A program made the position numbers and the translations under genes. Of a DNA stretch of 64,000 bases, positions 1 to 9,500 are shown in pieces. The DNA lies in assembly GCF_036010665.1 (NCBI RefSeq), contig NZ_CP108581.1:4135501-4199500 (forward strand). The letters are read 5' to 3'. Origin of the DNA: Microbispora sp. NBC_01189. Its GTDB lineage: Bacteria; Actinomycetota; Actinomycetes; Streptosporangiales; Streptosporangiaceae. Below the pieces are notes generated by a model. That model was given only the letters and a program-made list of their open reading frames with translations. It made no database searches and was not told where the DNA came from. Position 1 is the stretch's first letter. Each line of letters begins with the position of its first letter.

Positions 1-1130
1 TTCATCTCGAAGTCGAGGGCGTCGATCTCCTCGCCGAAGCGGGTCACGTCCTCCTCGGCGGCGTGCCTGGCCACCGCCGTCTCCGCCGCGAAGCGCTGCC
101 TGCGGCGGTGCGCGGCGCCCCACATGATCAGGGTCAGGACGAGTCCGAGGCCGCTCACGACGACCAGGATCAGCGCCGGTGACGGTCCCCGCGTGCCGCC
201 CGCCTGTACGGTGAGATTGTCGCCGGTGTCACCGTGTACGACGTCGTCCACACCTACCTGGGCGTCCCCCTCTCCGTCCGCGCCGTCGGTCCGTCCGGGC
301 GCGACGGCGTCGCCCGGCAGGTTCACAGGCGTGCCGCGGGCGCCGGTGAGGTTCACGTCGCTCGCCTGGATGAAGGACGCCTTGCCGACGTCGGCGCCCC
401 GGAAGTCGGCGCCGTCCAGCTCGGCCTGGGTGAACTCCGCCTCCGACAGGTCCGCGTTCCTGAGCACGGCGTGCTCCAGATGGGCCTGGCCGAGCTTGGC
501 CTCGCCGAGTTTGGCCCGGGTGAGGTCGGCCTTGCGGGCCTTGATCTGGCCGAGTGTGGCGTGCCTGAGGTCCGCGCCCACGAGCGTGGCGTCGGTCAGG
601 TCGGCCTGCGTGAGCACGGCCCGGGTGAGGACGGCGCCCGTGAGGTCGGCGTGCGGGAACTCGGCCTGGACGGCGTCCGCGTCGGTGAGGACCGCTCCGC
701 GCAGGTCCGCCTTCCTGGCCCGCAACTGCCCGAGGTCCGCGTCCGAGAGGTCGGCCCCGCGCAGGTCGGCGTAGTCGAGGTGCGCCTGGCCGAGGTCGGC
801 CTCCTTCAACGACGCCTTGCGGAGGACGGCTCCCGTCAGGTCCCTGGCCGTGAGATCCACCCCGTCGAGCTTCGCGCCGGTGAGGTCGGCGCACCGCAGG
901 ACGGCGGGGAGGGTGCCGCCCTGGGTGAGGTCCCTGCCCCGGAGCTTGACGCCGCTCCCCGGCGCGCACGGCGCCCCCGCCGCCGCCCCCGCCGCCCCCG
1001 CCGCGTACGGAACGCGTGCGGCGGCCGCCGGGGAGGAGAGGAGCGCCGCCGGCAGGAAGGCGAGCGACAGGGCCTGGAAGGCGAGCGACAGGGCCTGGAC
1101 GGCGACGAAGAGGGGGGCGAAACGGCGCAA
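1..1130 (-). CDS. exported pentapeptide-repeat membrane protein (3' end outside window)
   Basis: The reading frame is open from a TTG at 1130 to the window edge, about 376 residues. TTG is chosen because a perfect AGGAGG lies 6 bases upstream and the translation begins with a signal peptide (MRRFAPLFVAVQALSLAF...). About 200 residues of A(D/N/E)LxxAxL pentapeptide repeats follow, such as ADLSEAEFTQAELDGADF, which form a right-handed quadrilateral beta-helix. Next come a Gly/Asp-rich linker, one membrane helix (PALILVVVSGLGLVLTLIMW) and a basic cytoplasmic tail ending in EEDVTRFGEEIDALDFE. That tail matches the cytoplasmic part of the TPM protein at 2538-3947. The predicted topology is repeats outside and coil inside. 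No substrate or partner can be named. Confidence 0.85.
   Translation of the reverse strand, partial: MRRFAPLFVAVQALSLAFQALSLAFLPAALLSSPAAAARVPYAAGAAGAAAGAPCAPGSGVKLRGRDLTQGGTLPAVLRCADLTGAKLDGVDLTARDLTGAVLRKASLKEADLGQAHLDYADLRGADLSDADLGQLRARKADLRGAVLTDADAVQAEFPHADLTGAVLTRAVLTQADLTDATLVGADLRHATLGQIKARKADLTRAKLGEAKLGQAHLEHAVLRNADLSEAEFTQAELDGADFRGADVGKASFIQASDVNLTGARGTPVNLPGDAVAPGRTDGADGEGDAQVGVDDVVHGDTGDNLTVQAGGTRGPSPALILVVVSGLGLVLTLIMWGAAHRRRQRFAAETAVARHAAEEDVTRFGEEIDALDFEM
1056..1097 (-). repeat. 21-bp perfect tandem duplication in the signal peptide region
   Basis: Two adjacent identical 21-bp units (1056-1076 and 1077-1097) duplicate the residues LSLAFQA within the hydrophobic core of the pentapeptide protein's signal peptide. 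The duplication is in frame and lengthens the hydrophobic stretch. Confidence 0.8.
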
Positions 1131-1536
1131 GGGGGGCCTCCTGGGGGAACGCCCCGAGTCTCCCACGCGATCTTTACGTTCGCTTGCACGTCGCTGGCAT
1201 CGTCTCCCGGATCGATCAAGGAGCGATCACGGCCGCTCCGGCTCGGGCGATGCGCTGATCCATATCGAGAGAATCGGCACGATATCGCCTTTGTCGCACT
1301 CGCCTTATATCGAATGATATGTCGCGCCGGGTCATTCTAATGGGCGTCCGCTGGTCGGCCGCGCAACGCCGCGACAAATCATCGCCTTCCTGAGGGTGGC
1401 CGCCGTACGCGGCGTCCGAGGGAAGTGTCCCGATCTTTCCTGAGGTGATCAAAGGCTGTCCCGGGGGCTTTTATCAGCCTATCGAAAGGGGATCAATCCG
1501 GCCGTACGAAGGTGCGGGTCATCGGGGGTAACAATC
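1131..1536. other. non-coding divergent intergenic region
   Basis: About 400 bases lie between two divergently transcribed genes, and no convincing coding sequence was found. The stretch is AT-richer than its surroundings. It contains ATATCG three times (1262-1267, 1282-1287, 1307-1312), the middle copy inside the palindrome CGATATCG. It presumably carries both promoters, but no clear -35/-10 pair could be assigned. Confidence 0.5.
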
Positions 1537-2427
1537 ATGCGTGAAAGCGACCGGGCGAGCGGCGAGGCGAGCGAGCTGACGCGCCGCCGGTTCATCCAGT
1601 TCTCCGGCCTGGCGGGAACCGGCCTGCTCGCCGGTGCGGGGCTTCTCTCCGGTGCAGGCCGCGCTCTGGCCGCGCCTCCGCCGAGCCTGGCCAAGGGGCC
1701 CGATCCGAATGAATGCGGCAAGACCACCGACTCGGACTCTCTCTGGCAGCGCAGCCAGAAGTGCCACAGTAACAACACCTGCCTGCAGAACCATGCCGAC
1801 TACGTCGTGATGGGCGGCACCAACAGCAAGAAGGGATACGTCAACTACATTCTCGTCCCCACCGAGCGAATCAACGGTATCGAGTGTTCCTGGATCTGCG
1901 GCAACAGTGCGCCGAACTATTGGAGTGCCGCCGACTACTACGCCACCCAGTCTCCCACCGTGGTTCCCACTCCGGTGGGGCTGGGGATCAACTCGAAGGC
2001 GATCAGGAATTTCGACCAGCTGCACATCCATATGGCACGGGCGCGCTGGGAGTCCCTGAGCGACCTCGTCGCGCAGGACAACCTGGCCGCCTGGCACGTG
2101 CCGCACTGGGCGGACTCGCGCGTGTCGGTCCGGGGCCTCAGCGAGAAGCTCGGGATCATCCCGCACACCTACCGGGTGCTCATCTGGCCGGGATTCACCC
2201 ACGACAATCTCTTCGCCATGCTCAGGAGCATGCTGGTCGCCTCCCTGGGGCACGGAGGGACGACCGCCAAGGCGCAGCCGCTCATGCAGCTCCAGACGCT
2301 GATCGTGATCCCCCGGCCCGCCGGGGGCTACTACATCGTCAACAGTGAGAAGGGCCTGGTCGACCCGAACAACCCCCACCTGACGGGGACCGACACCTGC
2401 GACCCGTTGCTGCTCATGCATCCCTGA
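1537..2427 (+). CDS. Tat-exported CDP-diacylglycerol diphosphatase family protein
   Basis: The protein has 296 residues. A twin-arginine signal (TRRRFIQFSG, residues about 15-24) followed by an Ala/Gly/Leu-rich stretch indicates Tat export of a folded enzyme. The mature part resembles the Cdh family of the HIT superfamily, which hydrolyses CDP-diacylglycerol to phosphatidic acid and CMP. The signature is FDQLHIHMARARW near residue 163, whose HxH is the histidine-triad core. Several cysteines (ECGKT, QKCHSNNTCLQN, ECSWICGN) may form disulfides outside the cell. The ATG at 1537 puts the Tat motif at the expected place. The gene lies alone between two divergent or convergent envelope genes. Substrate is inferred from family only. 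Confidence 0.85.
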   Translation: MRESDRASGEASELTRRRFIQFSGLAGTGLLAGAGLLSGAGRALAAPPPSLAKGPDPNECGKTTDSDSLWQRSQKCHSNNTCLQNHADYVVMGGTNSKKGYVNYILVPTERINGIECSWICGNSAPNYWSAADYYATQSPTVVPTPVGLGINSKAIRNFDQLHIHMARARWESLSDLVAQDNLAAWHVPHWADSRVSVRGLSEKLGIIPHTYRVLIWPGFTHDNLFAMLRSMLVASLGHGGTTAKAQPLMQLQTLIVIPRPAGGYYIVNSEKGLVDPNNPHLTGTDTCDPLLLMHP

Positions 2428-2463
2428 CCCGCCACCGCTCGCCTCCCGGATGTCGCCGACGAC

Positions 2464-2496
2464 GAAGGGGGCGGACCGAGGTGGTCCGCCCCCTTC
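2464..2496. terminator. bidirectional intrinsic terminator
   Basis: A perfect 14-bp inverted repeat (2464-2477 and 2483-2496) with a 5-base loop lies between the convergent ends of the CDP-diacylglycerol diphosphatase gene and the TPM gene. Arms start GAAGGGGG and end CCCCCTTC. As in many actinomycetes there is no long U tract. Confidence 0.75.
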
Positions 2497-2537
2497 TCAG
2501 GTCGTATCCGATGCCGTATCCGATGCCGGGTCAGGCG

Positions 2538-3947
2538 TTACCAGTCGCCGCCGCCGCCGAAGTCTCCTCCGCCGAAGTCGCTGCCGCCGCCCCAGTCGCC
2601 GCCGCCACCGAAGTCGCTGCCGCCGCCGCCACCCCAGTCGCCGCCACCCCAGTCGTTGCCGCCGCCGGACTCGACGCCCGCGGCGTATCCCGAGTCGTAG
2701 CCGGCGCCGTAGCCGCCGTGGCCCCAGCCGCCGAAGGCGTTGCCGAGCATCGTGCCGACGAGCATGCCGGTCAGCAGGTCGCCGCCGAAGCCGCCGTAGT
2801 AGCCGTACGCGTAGGGCTGGTAGGCGGGGCCGGCGTCCCAGTAGGGTCTGCGCTGGCCGTTCACCACGACCTCGCGCATCTGCGGGTCGAAGCCGCGCTC
2901 CACCGCCTCGGCGTCGGCCGCGCAGGCCGGGACGTCGCGCACCGCGCCGCCGGGGGGCGCCCAGCGGACGTTGCGCACCGACGGGCCGTGCTGGGGGTTG
3001 AAGAAGCACGGCGGGAGCCGCTCCGGCAGTGGCTGGTTGTTCACCCGCGCCTTGACGCACGCCAGCGCGTAGCGGCCGTCCTCCAGCGTCGAGGTCACCG
3101 TGCGCAGGTCCTCGGGCCGCTTGATGGCGTCCAGCTCGGCCTTGGCCCGCTCGTAGGAGTCGAGCGCGCGCTGCCAGTCGGTCGTGGTCTCCGCCTGGGG
3201 GAGCATCTTGACGTCGACGTCGAGCGCGGTGATCTCCTCACCGAACTTGGTGACGTCCTCCTCGACCGTCTGCTTGACGGCGGCCAGCTCGGCGGCCTCG
3301 CGCTCCTCGCGCTTGCGCTTGTTGCGGCGTCCGATGATCCACAAACCGGCACCTCCCACTACGGCGACGCCCAGGATGCCGACGAGCACGCCCGAGCCGC
3401 CGCCACCACCGACGGTGGAACCAGTGCCCCGGGCGCCCTTCACATCACCTTCGCGCACCAGGTTCACCCGGTTGACGAAGTCCTGCATGCCGCTGACCAC
3501 GTCGTCGTTGGCGTTGGTGGACAGCCGCGCCAACGCTCCCGCCGCGTTCTTCGGCAGGTCGTTGGAGCCGGCGAACAGGCTCATGCCGTCCAGCAGGGCC
3601 ACGGTCGCCCGCGACCGCCCGGCCTTGTCGAGCTCGGTCATCAGCTGCGGGATGTACGTGCTCACCTGGGCCGTGGTCACGGTGCCGTCAGGGAGGGCGA
3701 CCATGTAGATCTTGGCCTTCGAGTCCTCCAGCTCCTTGCGGATCTTGCTCTGCTGGTCCGACGAGAGCGGCGACCCGGGCTGGACGAAGAGCGGGTTCTT
3801 ACTGTTCTTCCATGACGCCACGACCGTGGCCGGGTCCGGCGGAGCCGCCGCGTTCGCGGCCGGAGCGAGCGCGAGCGAGATGAAGAGCCCGGCGAACAGG
3901 GCCGCCAGGGCGGCCCCGGCCCGTCCGAGCGGTGATTTCATGGTCAC
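2538..3947 (-). CDS. TPM-domain (YgcG-type) membrane protein with Gly-rich tail
   Basis: The protein has 469 residues. A signal peptide (residues about 1-33, ending PAANAA) precedes a TPM domain (about 36-170) of the kind found in YgcG/Psb32 proteins. A Gly linker, one membrane helix near 185-207 (GVLVGILGVAVVGGAGLWI) and a charged cytoplasmic coil with TVEEDVTKFGEEITALD follow. The C-terminus is an aromatic/Gly-rich tail with many GGGGDW/GGGSDFGG units, as is common in actinobacterial TPM proteins. TPM domains are linked to membrane-complex assembly or phosphatase-like activity in other systems, but no role is shown here. The coil is shared with the pentapeptide protein at 1-1130, so the two may work at the same membrane site. 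Confidence 0.85.
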   Translation of the reverse strand: MTMKSPLGRAGAALAALFAGLFISLALAPAANAAAPPDPATVVASWKNSKNPLFVQPGSPLSSDQQSKIRKELEDSKAKIYMVALPDGTVTTAQVSTYIPQLMTELDKAGRSRATVALLDGMSLFAGSNDLPKNAAGALARLSTNANDDVVSGMQDFVNRVNLVREGDVKGARGTGSTVGGGGGSGVLVGILGVAVVGGAGLWIIGRRNKRKREEREAAELAAVKQTVEEDVTKFGEEITALDVDVKMLPQAETTTDWQRALDSYERAKAELDAIKRPEDLRTVTSTLEDGRYALACVKARVNNQPLPERLPPCFFNPQHGPSVRNVRWAPPGGAVRDVPACAADAEAVERGFDPQMREVVVNGQRRPYWDAGPAYQPYAYGYYGGFGGDLLTGMLVGTMLGNAFGGWGHGGYGAGYDSGYAAGVESGGGNDWGGGDWGGGGGSDFGGGGDWGGGSDFGGGDFGGGGDW

Positions 3948-4040
3948 GGCTTAAGCCTCCTTCGCCCTACTGGACGAACGGCAGGGCGCGATGGTTCCTC
4001 CACGAGAAACTATCGTTCCCCATCACCGCACCACACCGGG

Positions 4041-5804
4041 TCAGGCGTCCTTGATCTCGCAGAGCGCGGTCCCGGCGGTGACCGTCTGGCCGACGGTGGC
4101 CGCCAGGCCGGTGACCGTGCCGCCCTTGTGCGCGGTCAGCGGCTGCTCCATCTTCATCGCCTCCAGGACGATGACCGGGTCGCCGGGCTCGACGGTGTCC
4201 CCGTCCGCGACGACGACCTTCACGATCGTGCCCTGCATGGGGCTGACGAGCGCGTCGCCGCTCGCCGCGGCCTTCTTCGCGCCGCTCCCGCCGGACCGCC
4301 TGGGCGCCGCCTTCCTGAGCTCGGGCCGGTCCGCCCCTAGGCCCGCCGAACCCAGCCCGGCGGGCAGCACGACCTCCAGCCGCTTGCCGCCGACCTCGAC
4401 CGTGATCCGCTCACGGCCGGCGGGCTCGCCGGGGGTCTCCGCCGTCGCCTCGTACGGCGGGATGTCGCCCGCGAACTCGGTCTCGATCCACCGGGTGTGG
4501 ACGGAGAACGGCTCGCCGGTGAAGGCGGGGTCGTCCACCACGGCCCGGTGGAACGGCAGCACGGTCGGCATGCCGCCGATCTCGTACTCGGCGAGCGCCC
4601 GCCGCGCCCGCTCCAGCGCCTGCCGCCGGGTTGCCCCGGTCACGACCAGCTTGGCCACGAGCGAGTCGAACGCCTGCGGGACGCTCATCCCGGTCTCGTA
4701 GCCGCCGTCCAGGCGTACGCCCGGCCCGGAGGGGACGCGCATCGAGGTGATCGTGCCCGGCGCGGGCAGGAAGCCCCGGCCCGCGTCCTCCGCGTTGATC
4801 CGGAACTCGATCGAGTGGCCGCGCAGCACCGGGTCGTCGTATCCCAGCGGCTCTCCGTCGGCGATGCGGAACATCTCGCGGACGAGGTCGATGCCGGAGA
4901 CCTCCTCGGTCACCGGGTGCTCGACCTGGAGCCGGGTGTTGACCTCCAGGAAGGAGATCGTGCCGTCCTGGCCGACGAGGAACTCGCAGGTGCCGGCGCC
5001 GACGTAGCCCGCCTCGCGCAGGATCGCCTTCGACGACGAGTAGAGGAGGTCGAGCTGCTCGCCGGTGAGGAACGGCGCCGGGGCCTCCTCCACGAGCTTC
5101 TGGTGCCGGCGCTGGAGCGAGCAGTCACGGGTGCTGACGACGACCACGTTGCCATGCCGGTCGGCCAGGCACTGGGTCTCGACGTGGCGCGGCCGGTCGA
5201 GGTAGCGCTCGACGAAGCACTCGCCGCGCCCGAAGGCGGTCACCGCCTCGCGTACGGCCGACTCGTAGAGGTCGGGGATCTCCTCCATCGTCCGGGCGAC
5301 CTTGAGCCCGCGCCCGCCGCCGCCGAAGGCCGCCTTGATGGCGATCGGCAGGCCGTGCCGCCCGGCGAACTCGACCACCTCGTCCACGCCGGACACCGGG
5401 TCGGGGGTGCCCGCCACGAGCGGGGCGCCGACGCGCTGCGCGATGTGCCGGGCCTGGACCTTGTCGCCGAGCGCGTTGATCGCCGAGGGCGGCGGGCCGA
5501 TCCAGATCAGGCCGGCGTCGATCACGGCCTGGGCGAAGTCCGCGTTCTCGGCCAGGAAGCCGTAGCCGGGATGGACGGCGTCCGCGCCGGTCTTCCCGGC
5601 CACCGCCAGGATCTTCGCGATGTCGAGGTATGTCTCCGCGGGGCTCTGCCCGCCGAGCGCGTGGGCCTCGTCGGCCACCCGCGCGTGCAGCGCGTCCAGA
5701 TCCTGGTCGGCGTACACCGCCACGCTGGCCAGGCCGGCGTCCCGGCAGGCCCGGGCGATCCGTACGGCGATTTCGCCACGATTGGCGATCAGGACCTTGT
5801 GCAC
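4041..5804 (-). CDS. acyl-CoA carboxylase alpha subunit: biotin carboxylase plus biotin carrier
   Basis: Starting at the GTG at 5804 ([18 protein letters not shown]), the protein has 587 residues, the usual length for AccA/PccA of actinomycetes. Extending further upstream would add an unconserved arginine/proline-rich leader. Domains in order: biotin carboxylase N-domain; ATP-grasp with the glycine loop [13 protein letters not shown] and catalytic stretch [15 protein letters not shown]; biotin carboxylase C-domain; an Ala/Lys linker; and the biotinyl domain with LEAMKME near residue 546, whose second Lys is biotinylated. It carboxylates its own biotin with ATP and bicarbonate and hands the carboxyl to a beta subunit, probably the one at 27560-29149. 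The ligase that would load the biotin is at 35664-36491. Confidence 0.93.
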   Translation of the reverse strand: MHKVLIANRGEIAVRIARACRDAGLASVAVYADQDLDALHARVADEAHALGGQSPAETYLDIAKILAVAGKTGADAVHPGYGFLAENADFAQAVIDAGLIWIGPPPSAINALGDKVQARHIAQRVGAPLVAGTPDPVSGVDEVVEFAGRHGLPIAIKAAFGGGGRGLKVARTMEEIPDLYESAVREAVTAFGRGECFVERYLDRPRHVETQCLADRHGNVVVVSTRDCSLQRRHQKLVEEAPAPFLTGEQLDLLYSSSKAILREAGYVGAGTCEFLVGQDGTISFLEVNTRLQVEHPVTEEVSGIDLVREMFRIADGEPLGYDDPVLRGHSIEFRINAEDAGRGFLPAPGTITSMRVPSGPGVRLDGGYETGMSVPQAFDSLVAKLVVTGATRRQALERARRALAEYEIGGMPTVLPFHRAVVDDPAFTGEPFSVHTRWIETEFAGDIPPYEATAETPGEPAGRERITVEVGGKRLEVVLPAGLGSAGLGADRPELRKAAPRRSGGSGAKKAAASGDALVSPMQGTIVKVVVADGDTVEPGDPVIVLEAMKMEQPLTAHKGGTVTGLAATVGQTVTAGTALCEIKDA

Positions 5805-6116
5805 AGGGATGTCCCTTCCCTTCAGCGCTCGCGAACCCTGCCTGGGAGTGTAGAGGTGCCACCTGGCCGGAGGGGGCCCCAGGGGCACCCCTGACCTCCG
5901 CCGGGCGGGGATTTCCGGGGTGGGTGGCCGGGGTCGCCTCCCGGACGGAGCGCCGGCCGGGCGGGGCCCCGGCAAGGCCCGGCGGAAGAGGAGTGAACTA
6001 CCAGAAAAGCCACATTCTCCTGCCCTGCTGATATAGCCACTCGGCATAAGGTCTCCACAGGATTGACATGCGTTTTACGGTGAGGGCGGCCCCTTTGTCG
6101 ATGGAGGAGTGACTGA
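5805..6116. other. non-coding divergent intergenic region
   Basis: About 310 bases lie between the divergent carboxylase alpha gene and the WXG100 gene. The carboxylase side is C/G-rich. The esx side (6030-6116) is AT-richer and ends in GGAGGAG just before the ATG at 6117. No reading frame here has convincing family features. Confidence 0.45.
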
Positions 6117-6389
6117 ATGAGTAACAGCTTGCTCGGCGGCGACCCCGCGGAGATGCAGGGCATGGCCGCGCAGTTCGGCCAGCAGGCGGACCAGGTTCGC
6201 ACCACGATGGCCGCCCTCGACCGCGAGGCGGCCAAGGTCGGCACCGCCTGGACCGGCCCCGGCGCGCAGCGCTTCCACGACGCCTGGCAGAGCTACCGGA
6301 CGGCGTTCCAGCGCATGTCGGAAGAGCTCAACGAGGCCTCCCGGGTCATCACCACCTACCGCGGCAACATCGAGTCCGCCACCCGTTAA
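6117..6389 (+). CDS. WXG100 family type VII secretion substrate (ESAT-6-like)
   Basis: The protein has 90 residues, close to the family's usual 100. Two amphipathic helices flank a W-x-G turn (AWTGPGAQRF, residues about 43-52), the hallmark of Esx/WXG100 proteins, which dimerise as helical hairpins and are secreted by EccC-type ATPases. GGAGGAG lies upstream of the ATG. Its only secretion neighbour is the convergent FHA-FtsK ATPase at 6567-11504. It is a lone esx gene rather than the usual esxA/esxB pair, so it may form a homodimer. The C-terminal export motif YxxxD/E is not obvious: the tail reads YRGNIESATR, which has Y, then E five residues later. Confidence 0.92.
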   Translation: MSNSLLGGDPAEMQGMAAQFGQQADQVRTTMAALDREAAKVGTAWTGPGAQRFHDAWQSYRTAFQRMSEELNEASRVITTYRGNIESATR

Positions 6390-6408
6390 CGAAATCCGCG
6401 CGATCCCG

Positions 6409-6439
6409 GCCGGGCGCCTCGGCTGGCGAGGCGCCCGGC
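6409..6439. terminator. intrinsic terminator after the WXG100 gene
   Basis: A 13-bp perfect stem (6409-6421 and 6427-6439) with a 5-base loop, core GGGCGCCTCG/CGAGGCGCCC, begins 20 bases after the WXG100 stop codon. An AT-rich stretch with six A's follows. Confidence 0.7.
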
Positions 6440-6502
6440 GATTCGTCAAAAAAGGACGGCCTTTATGCCGAAAAAGGGCTGAAATAGTCGTCCTCGACCC
6501 AC

Positions 6503-6532
6503 CGCCGGACGCCGCCCATGCGGCGTCCGGCG
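6503..6532. terminator. second hairpin, likely terminator for the FtsK-type gene
   Basis: A 13-bp perfect stem (6503-6515 and 6520-6532) with a 4-base loop (CCAT) lies between the convergent WXG100 and FtsK-type genes. With the hairpin at 6409-6439 it insulates the two from read-through. Confidence 0.65.
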
Positions 6533-6536
6533 CTGT

Positions 6537-6573
6537 GTCACCCGGTCACCCGGTCAGGTCACCCGGTCACCGG
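6537..6573. repeat. short repeat of GTCACCCG at the end of the FtsK-type gene
   Basis: The octamer GTCACCCG occurs at 6537, 6545 and 6558, with a fourth partial copy at 6566. The array covers the stop codon region of the FtsK-type gene. It is most likely slippage-generated low complexity. Confidence 0.5.
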
Positions 6574-9500
6574 GACTGGGGGACGGCCGCCTGGATCGGG
6601 GTGGCGCTGCCCGAGATGACCAGCAGCCCCCGCCCGGGAGGCCCGCCCACGGCGCCACGCGGCAGCCGTACGGTGAACAGGTCCCCGTCGGCGGGGCTCT
6701 GCACGTTGAGCAGCAGGCCGGTCCGGCCCTTCCGCGCCTCGGCCGCGAAGCCCCGGTAGGCCGTCGCGAGGTCACCGGTGGTCCCCGCGACGAGCAGGCC
6801 GTGCTCGCCGTCCCGGCCGGTCCGCAGGATCTCGTCCAGGGCCAGCCCGAGCGGCGAGTCGGGGGAGATCAGTTCCGCGTCGTCCACGACCACCGCGTAA
6901 CGCTCGTGCCCGGAGACCAGGGCCAGCGGATCGAGCGCGCCGGGCAGGCCGCCGAACTCGTCGGCGCCGCCCCCGGTCACGCTCCTGGCGTTGCCGTCCA
7001 GCACGGCGAGCACTCCGGACGCCCCGGCGAGGTCGCGCAGCGGGCTGCGGCGCGGGGTCACGACGAGCACCGGCGTGCCCCGGCCGAGCAGCGAGCGCGC
7101 CGCCGTGACCAGCGTGGACGACCTGCCCGATCGGGGCGGCCCGGCGATCACCGCCGCCGGGCCCTGGCCCTGCAGGTCCACGCCCAGCGGCGTGAGCGCG
7201 TCGCCTCCCGCGCCGAGCAGCGCCCACAGCGCCGACGGCGGTTCGAACGCCGGAGCCAGGTCCATCGTCTGTTCCGCCGTTATCCGCATCGGCAGCGCGT
7301 CCACCCGCAGCGGGGGCTCCGACGGCCAGGCCCAGGCGCGGGCCGCCTCCCCGCCGTCCCCCGCAGCGCCCGTCCCGCCGCCCGTCCCGCCGCCGGTCGC
7401 GCCCTCGGTTGTGCCCCCGAACCTGGTCGCGGCCGTACGGGCGAGATCCTGCAGGACCGCCACCTGCGCGGGCCCGGAGGGGTCGTCGCCCAGCAGCGCG
7501 AACTGGCTCTCCACCAGGCCGTGGTCGCCGACCGACAGGGCCCGGCCCGGCGGCATGGAGGTCGGCAGGTTGCGTACGGGCAGCCCGGCGAGCCCGTAGT
7601 CGGCGGGATCGGCGAGCCGGAGCACCAGTCGGTCGTCGAAGACGGTGGAGATCTGCCCGATCAGGCCCGACCGGTCGGAGGTGACGACGGCGCGCAGCCC
7701 CACGGCCGGTCCCTCCCGCAGCAGTTGCAGCATCGCGTCGACCAGTCGCCCGTAGTCGTAGTTCTCGAAGGCCGCGACGTATCCCTCCCAGCGGTCCAGC
7801 AGCAGCACCATCCAGGGCAGCGCCCCCACGCCTGAACGGTCCCGGGCCGCCGGTGGCCTGGTGCCGGCCCGGGACCTGGCGGCGCCCCGCGCCTCGGCGA
7901 GCGAGGCGTACCCCGCCTCGGCCAGCAGGTGCTGACGGCGCCCGACCTCCGCGCGCAGCCGGGTCAGCAGGCGCTCCACCCGGTCCATCTGGTCGCGGGT
8001 GACCACGGCGCCGCAGTGCGGCAGCGCGACGAGCGGCAGCAGCGCGCCCGACCCGCAGTCGACGGCGTGGACGTGCACGTCCTCGGGGGAGGCGCCGGCC
8101 GCGATCGACCCCGCGATCGTCCGCAGCGCGCTGGACCTGCCGCTGCGCGCGCCGCCCGCGATCAGCAGGTGGCCGCCGTGGCGCGGGTCGAGCGTGAGCG
8201 CCCGCCGGTCCTGCCGCCAGGGCAGGTCCGTCACGCCGTACGGCAGCGGCGGCACCTCCTCGATCCCCGGCCGGTACGGCGGCGCCGCCGTCAGCGCCCC
8301 GCCGTCGAGCGGGTCGCTCCCGGATCGCTCAGTCCCGGACCGCCCAGTCCCGGACCGTCCCGCGGCCGCGGCCTCGACGTCGAGGACGACGCGATCCGGA
8401 AGGGGCGGCAGCCAGGGGCTGGGCTGACGGGGCAGCCCGTTCCCGGCCTCCAGCAGCGCGTCGACGAGCAGGGCCAGGTCGCTGCCGCTCCCCGCCTGGG
8501 CGGGCGGGGCGGGCAGCGGACGGCCGAGCGCGGGCCAGGGCAGGTCGAGCACCCGCAGGTCCTCGGCGCCGCCGTCGGCCGTCCCGTTGCCGCGGACCCG
8601 GGCATGGGGGGTCCGCCCGCCGATCCTCGCCGTCTGCACGGCGACCGGCGTGGACGAGCCCGCCCGCACGTAACAGCGGCCCGGCGTCGCCCGCGAGATG
8701 TGCGCGGCGTCCGGCACGTCGATGACGTCGCCGGACTCGCGGGCGTCGGTCACCCGCAGCGCGATCCTGAGCGAGGTGTTGGCCTGGATGTCGGCGGTGA
8801 CCACGCCGCCCGGCCGCTGGGTGGCGAGGATCAGGTGGATGCCGAGGGAACGGCCCCGGCGGGCGATGTCGACCAGGCCGTCCACGAAGTCGGGCAGCTC
8901 CGCCACCAGCGCGGCGAACTCGTCGATGATCAGGACGAGCCGGGGCAGCGGCGGCAGGTCCCTGTTGTTCCCGGCGCTCTCCGGCACCGGCGCGGCGAAG
9001 ATCCCGCCGCCGCGCGCCCGCCGGACGCCGCCGGTGCCGAGGACCCAGGTGGCCCCGCGCGACCGCTGGTAGTCCTCGATGTCCTTGGCCCCCGCGTCGA
9101 GCAGCAGGCGCTCCCTGCGCCGGATCTCGGCGGCCAGCGACGACAGGGCCCGCTGGGTCAGGTGGCCGTCGAGGTCGCTCACCATGCCGACCGTGTGCGG
9201 GAGCCGTACGCACTCCTTGAAGGCGGCCCCGCCCTTGTAGTCGATCAGCACGAACGTCATCTCGTCGGGCCGGTTGACCACCGCGAGCGAGCAGATCAGG
9301 GTCTGCAGCAGCTCCGACTTGCCCGCGCCGGTCGTGCCCGCGACCAGGGCGTGCGGGCCGTCCCTGCTCAGGTCCACCTCGAACGGCCCCTCCGGCCCCA
9401 CGCCGATCAGGGCCCGGGTCGTGCGGCCCTGCCGTTCCGCGAGGCCGGCGGGGTCGGGCGAGACGTCCAGCAGGTCCAGCAGGCGGACCGCGTCGGGCAG

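Noticed and set aside
229..969. Long minus-strand frame rich in Arg/Gly/Pro over the pentapeptide gene
   Set aside because: It is an out-of-frame shadow; the frame one base away gives clean pentapeptide repeats, a signal peptide and a ribosome site.
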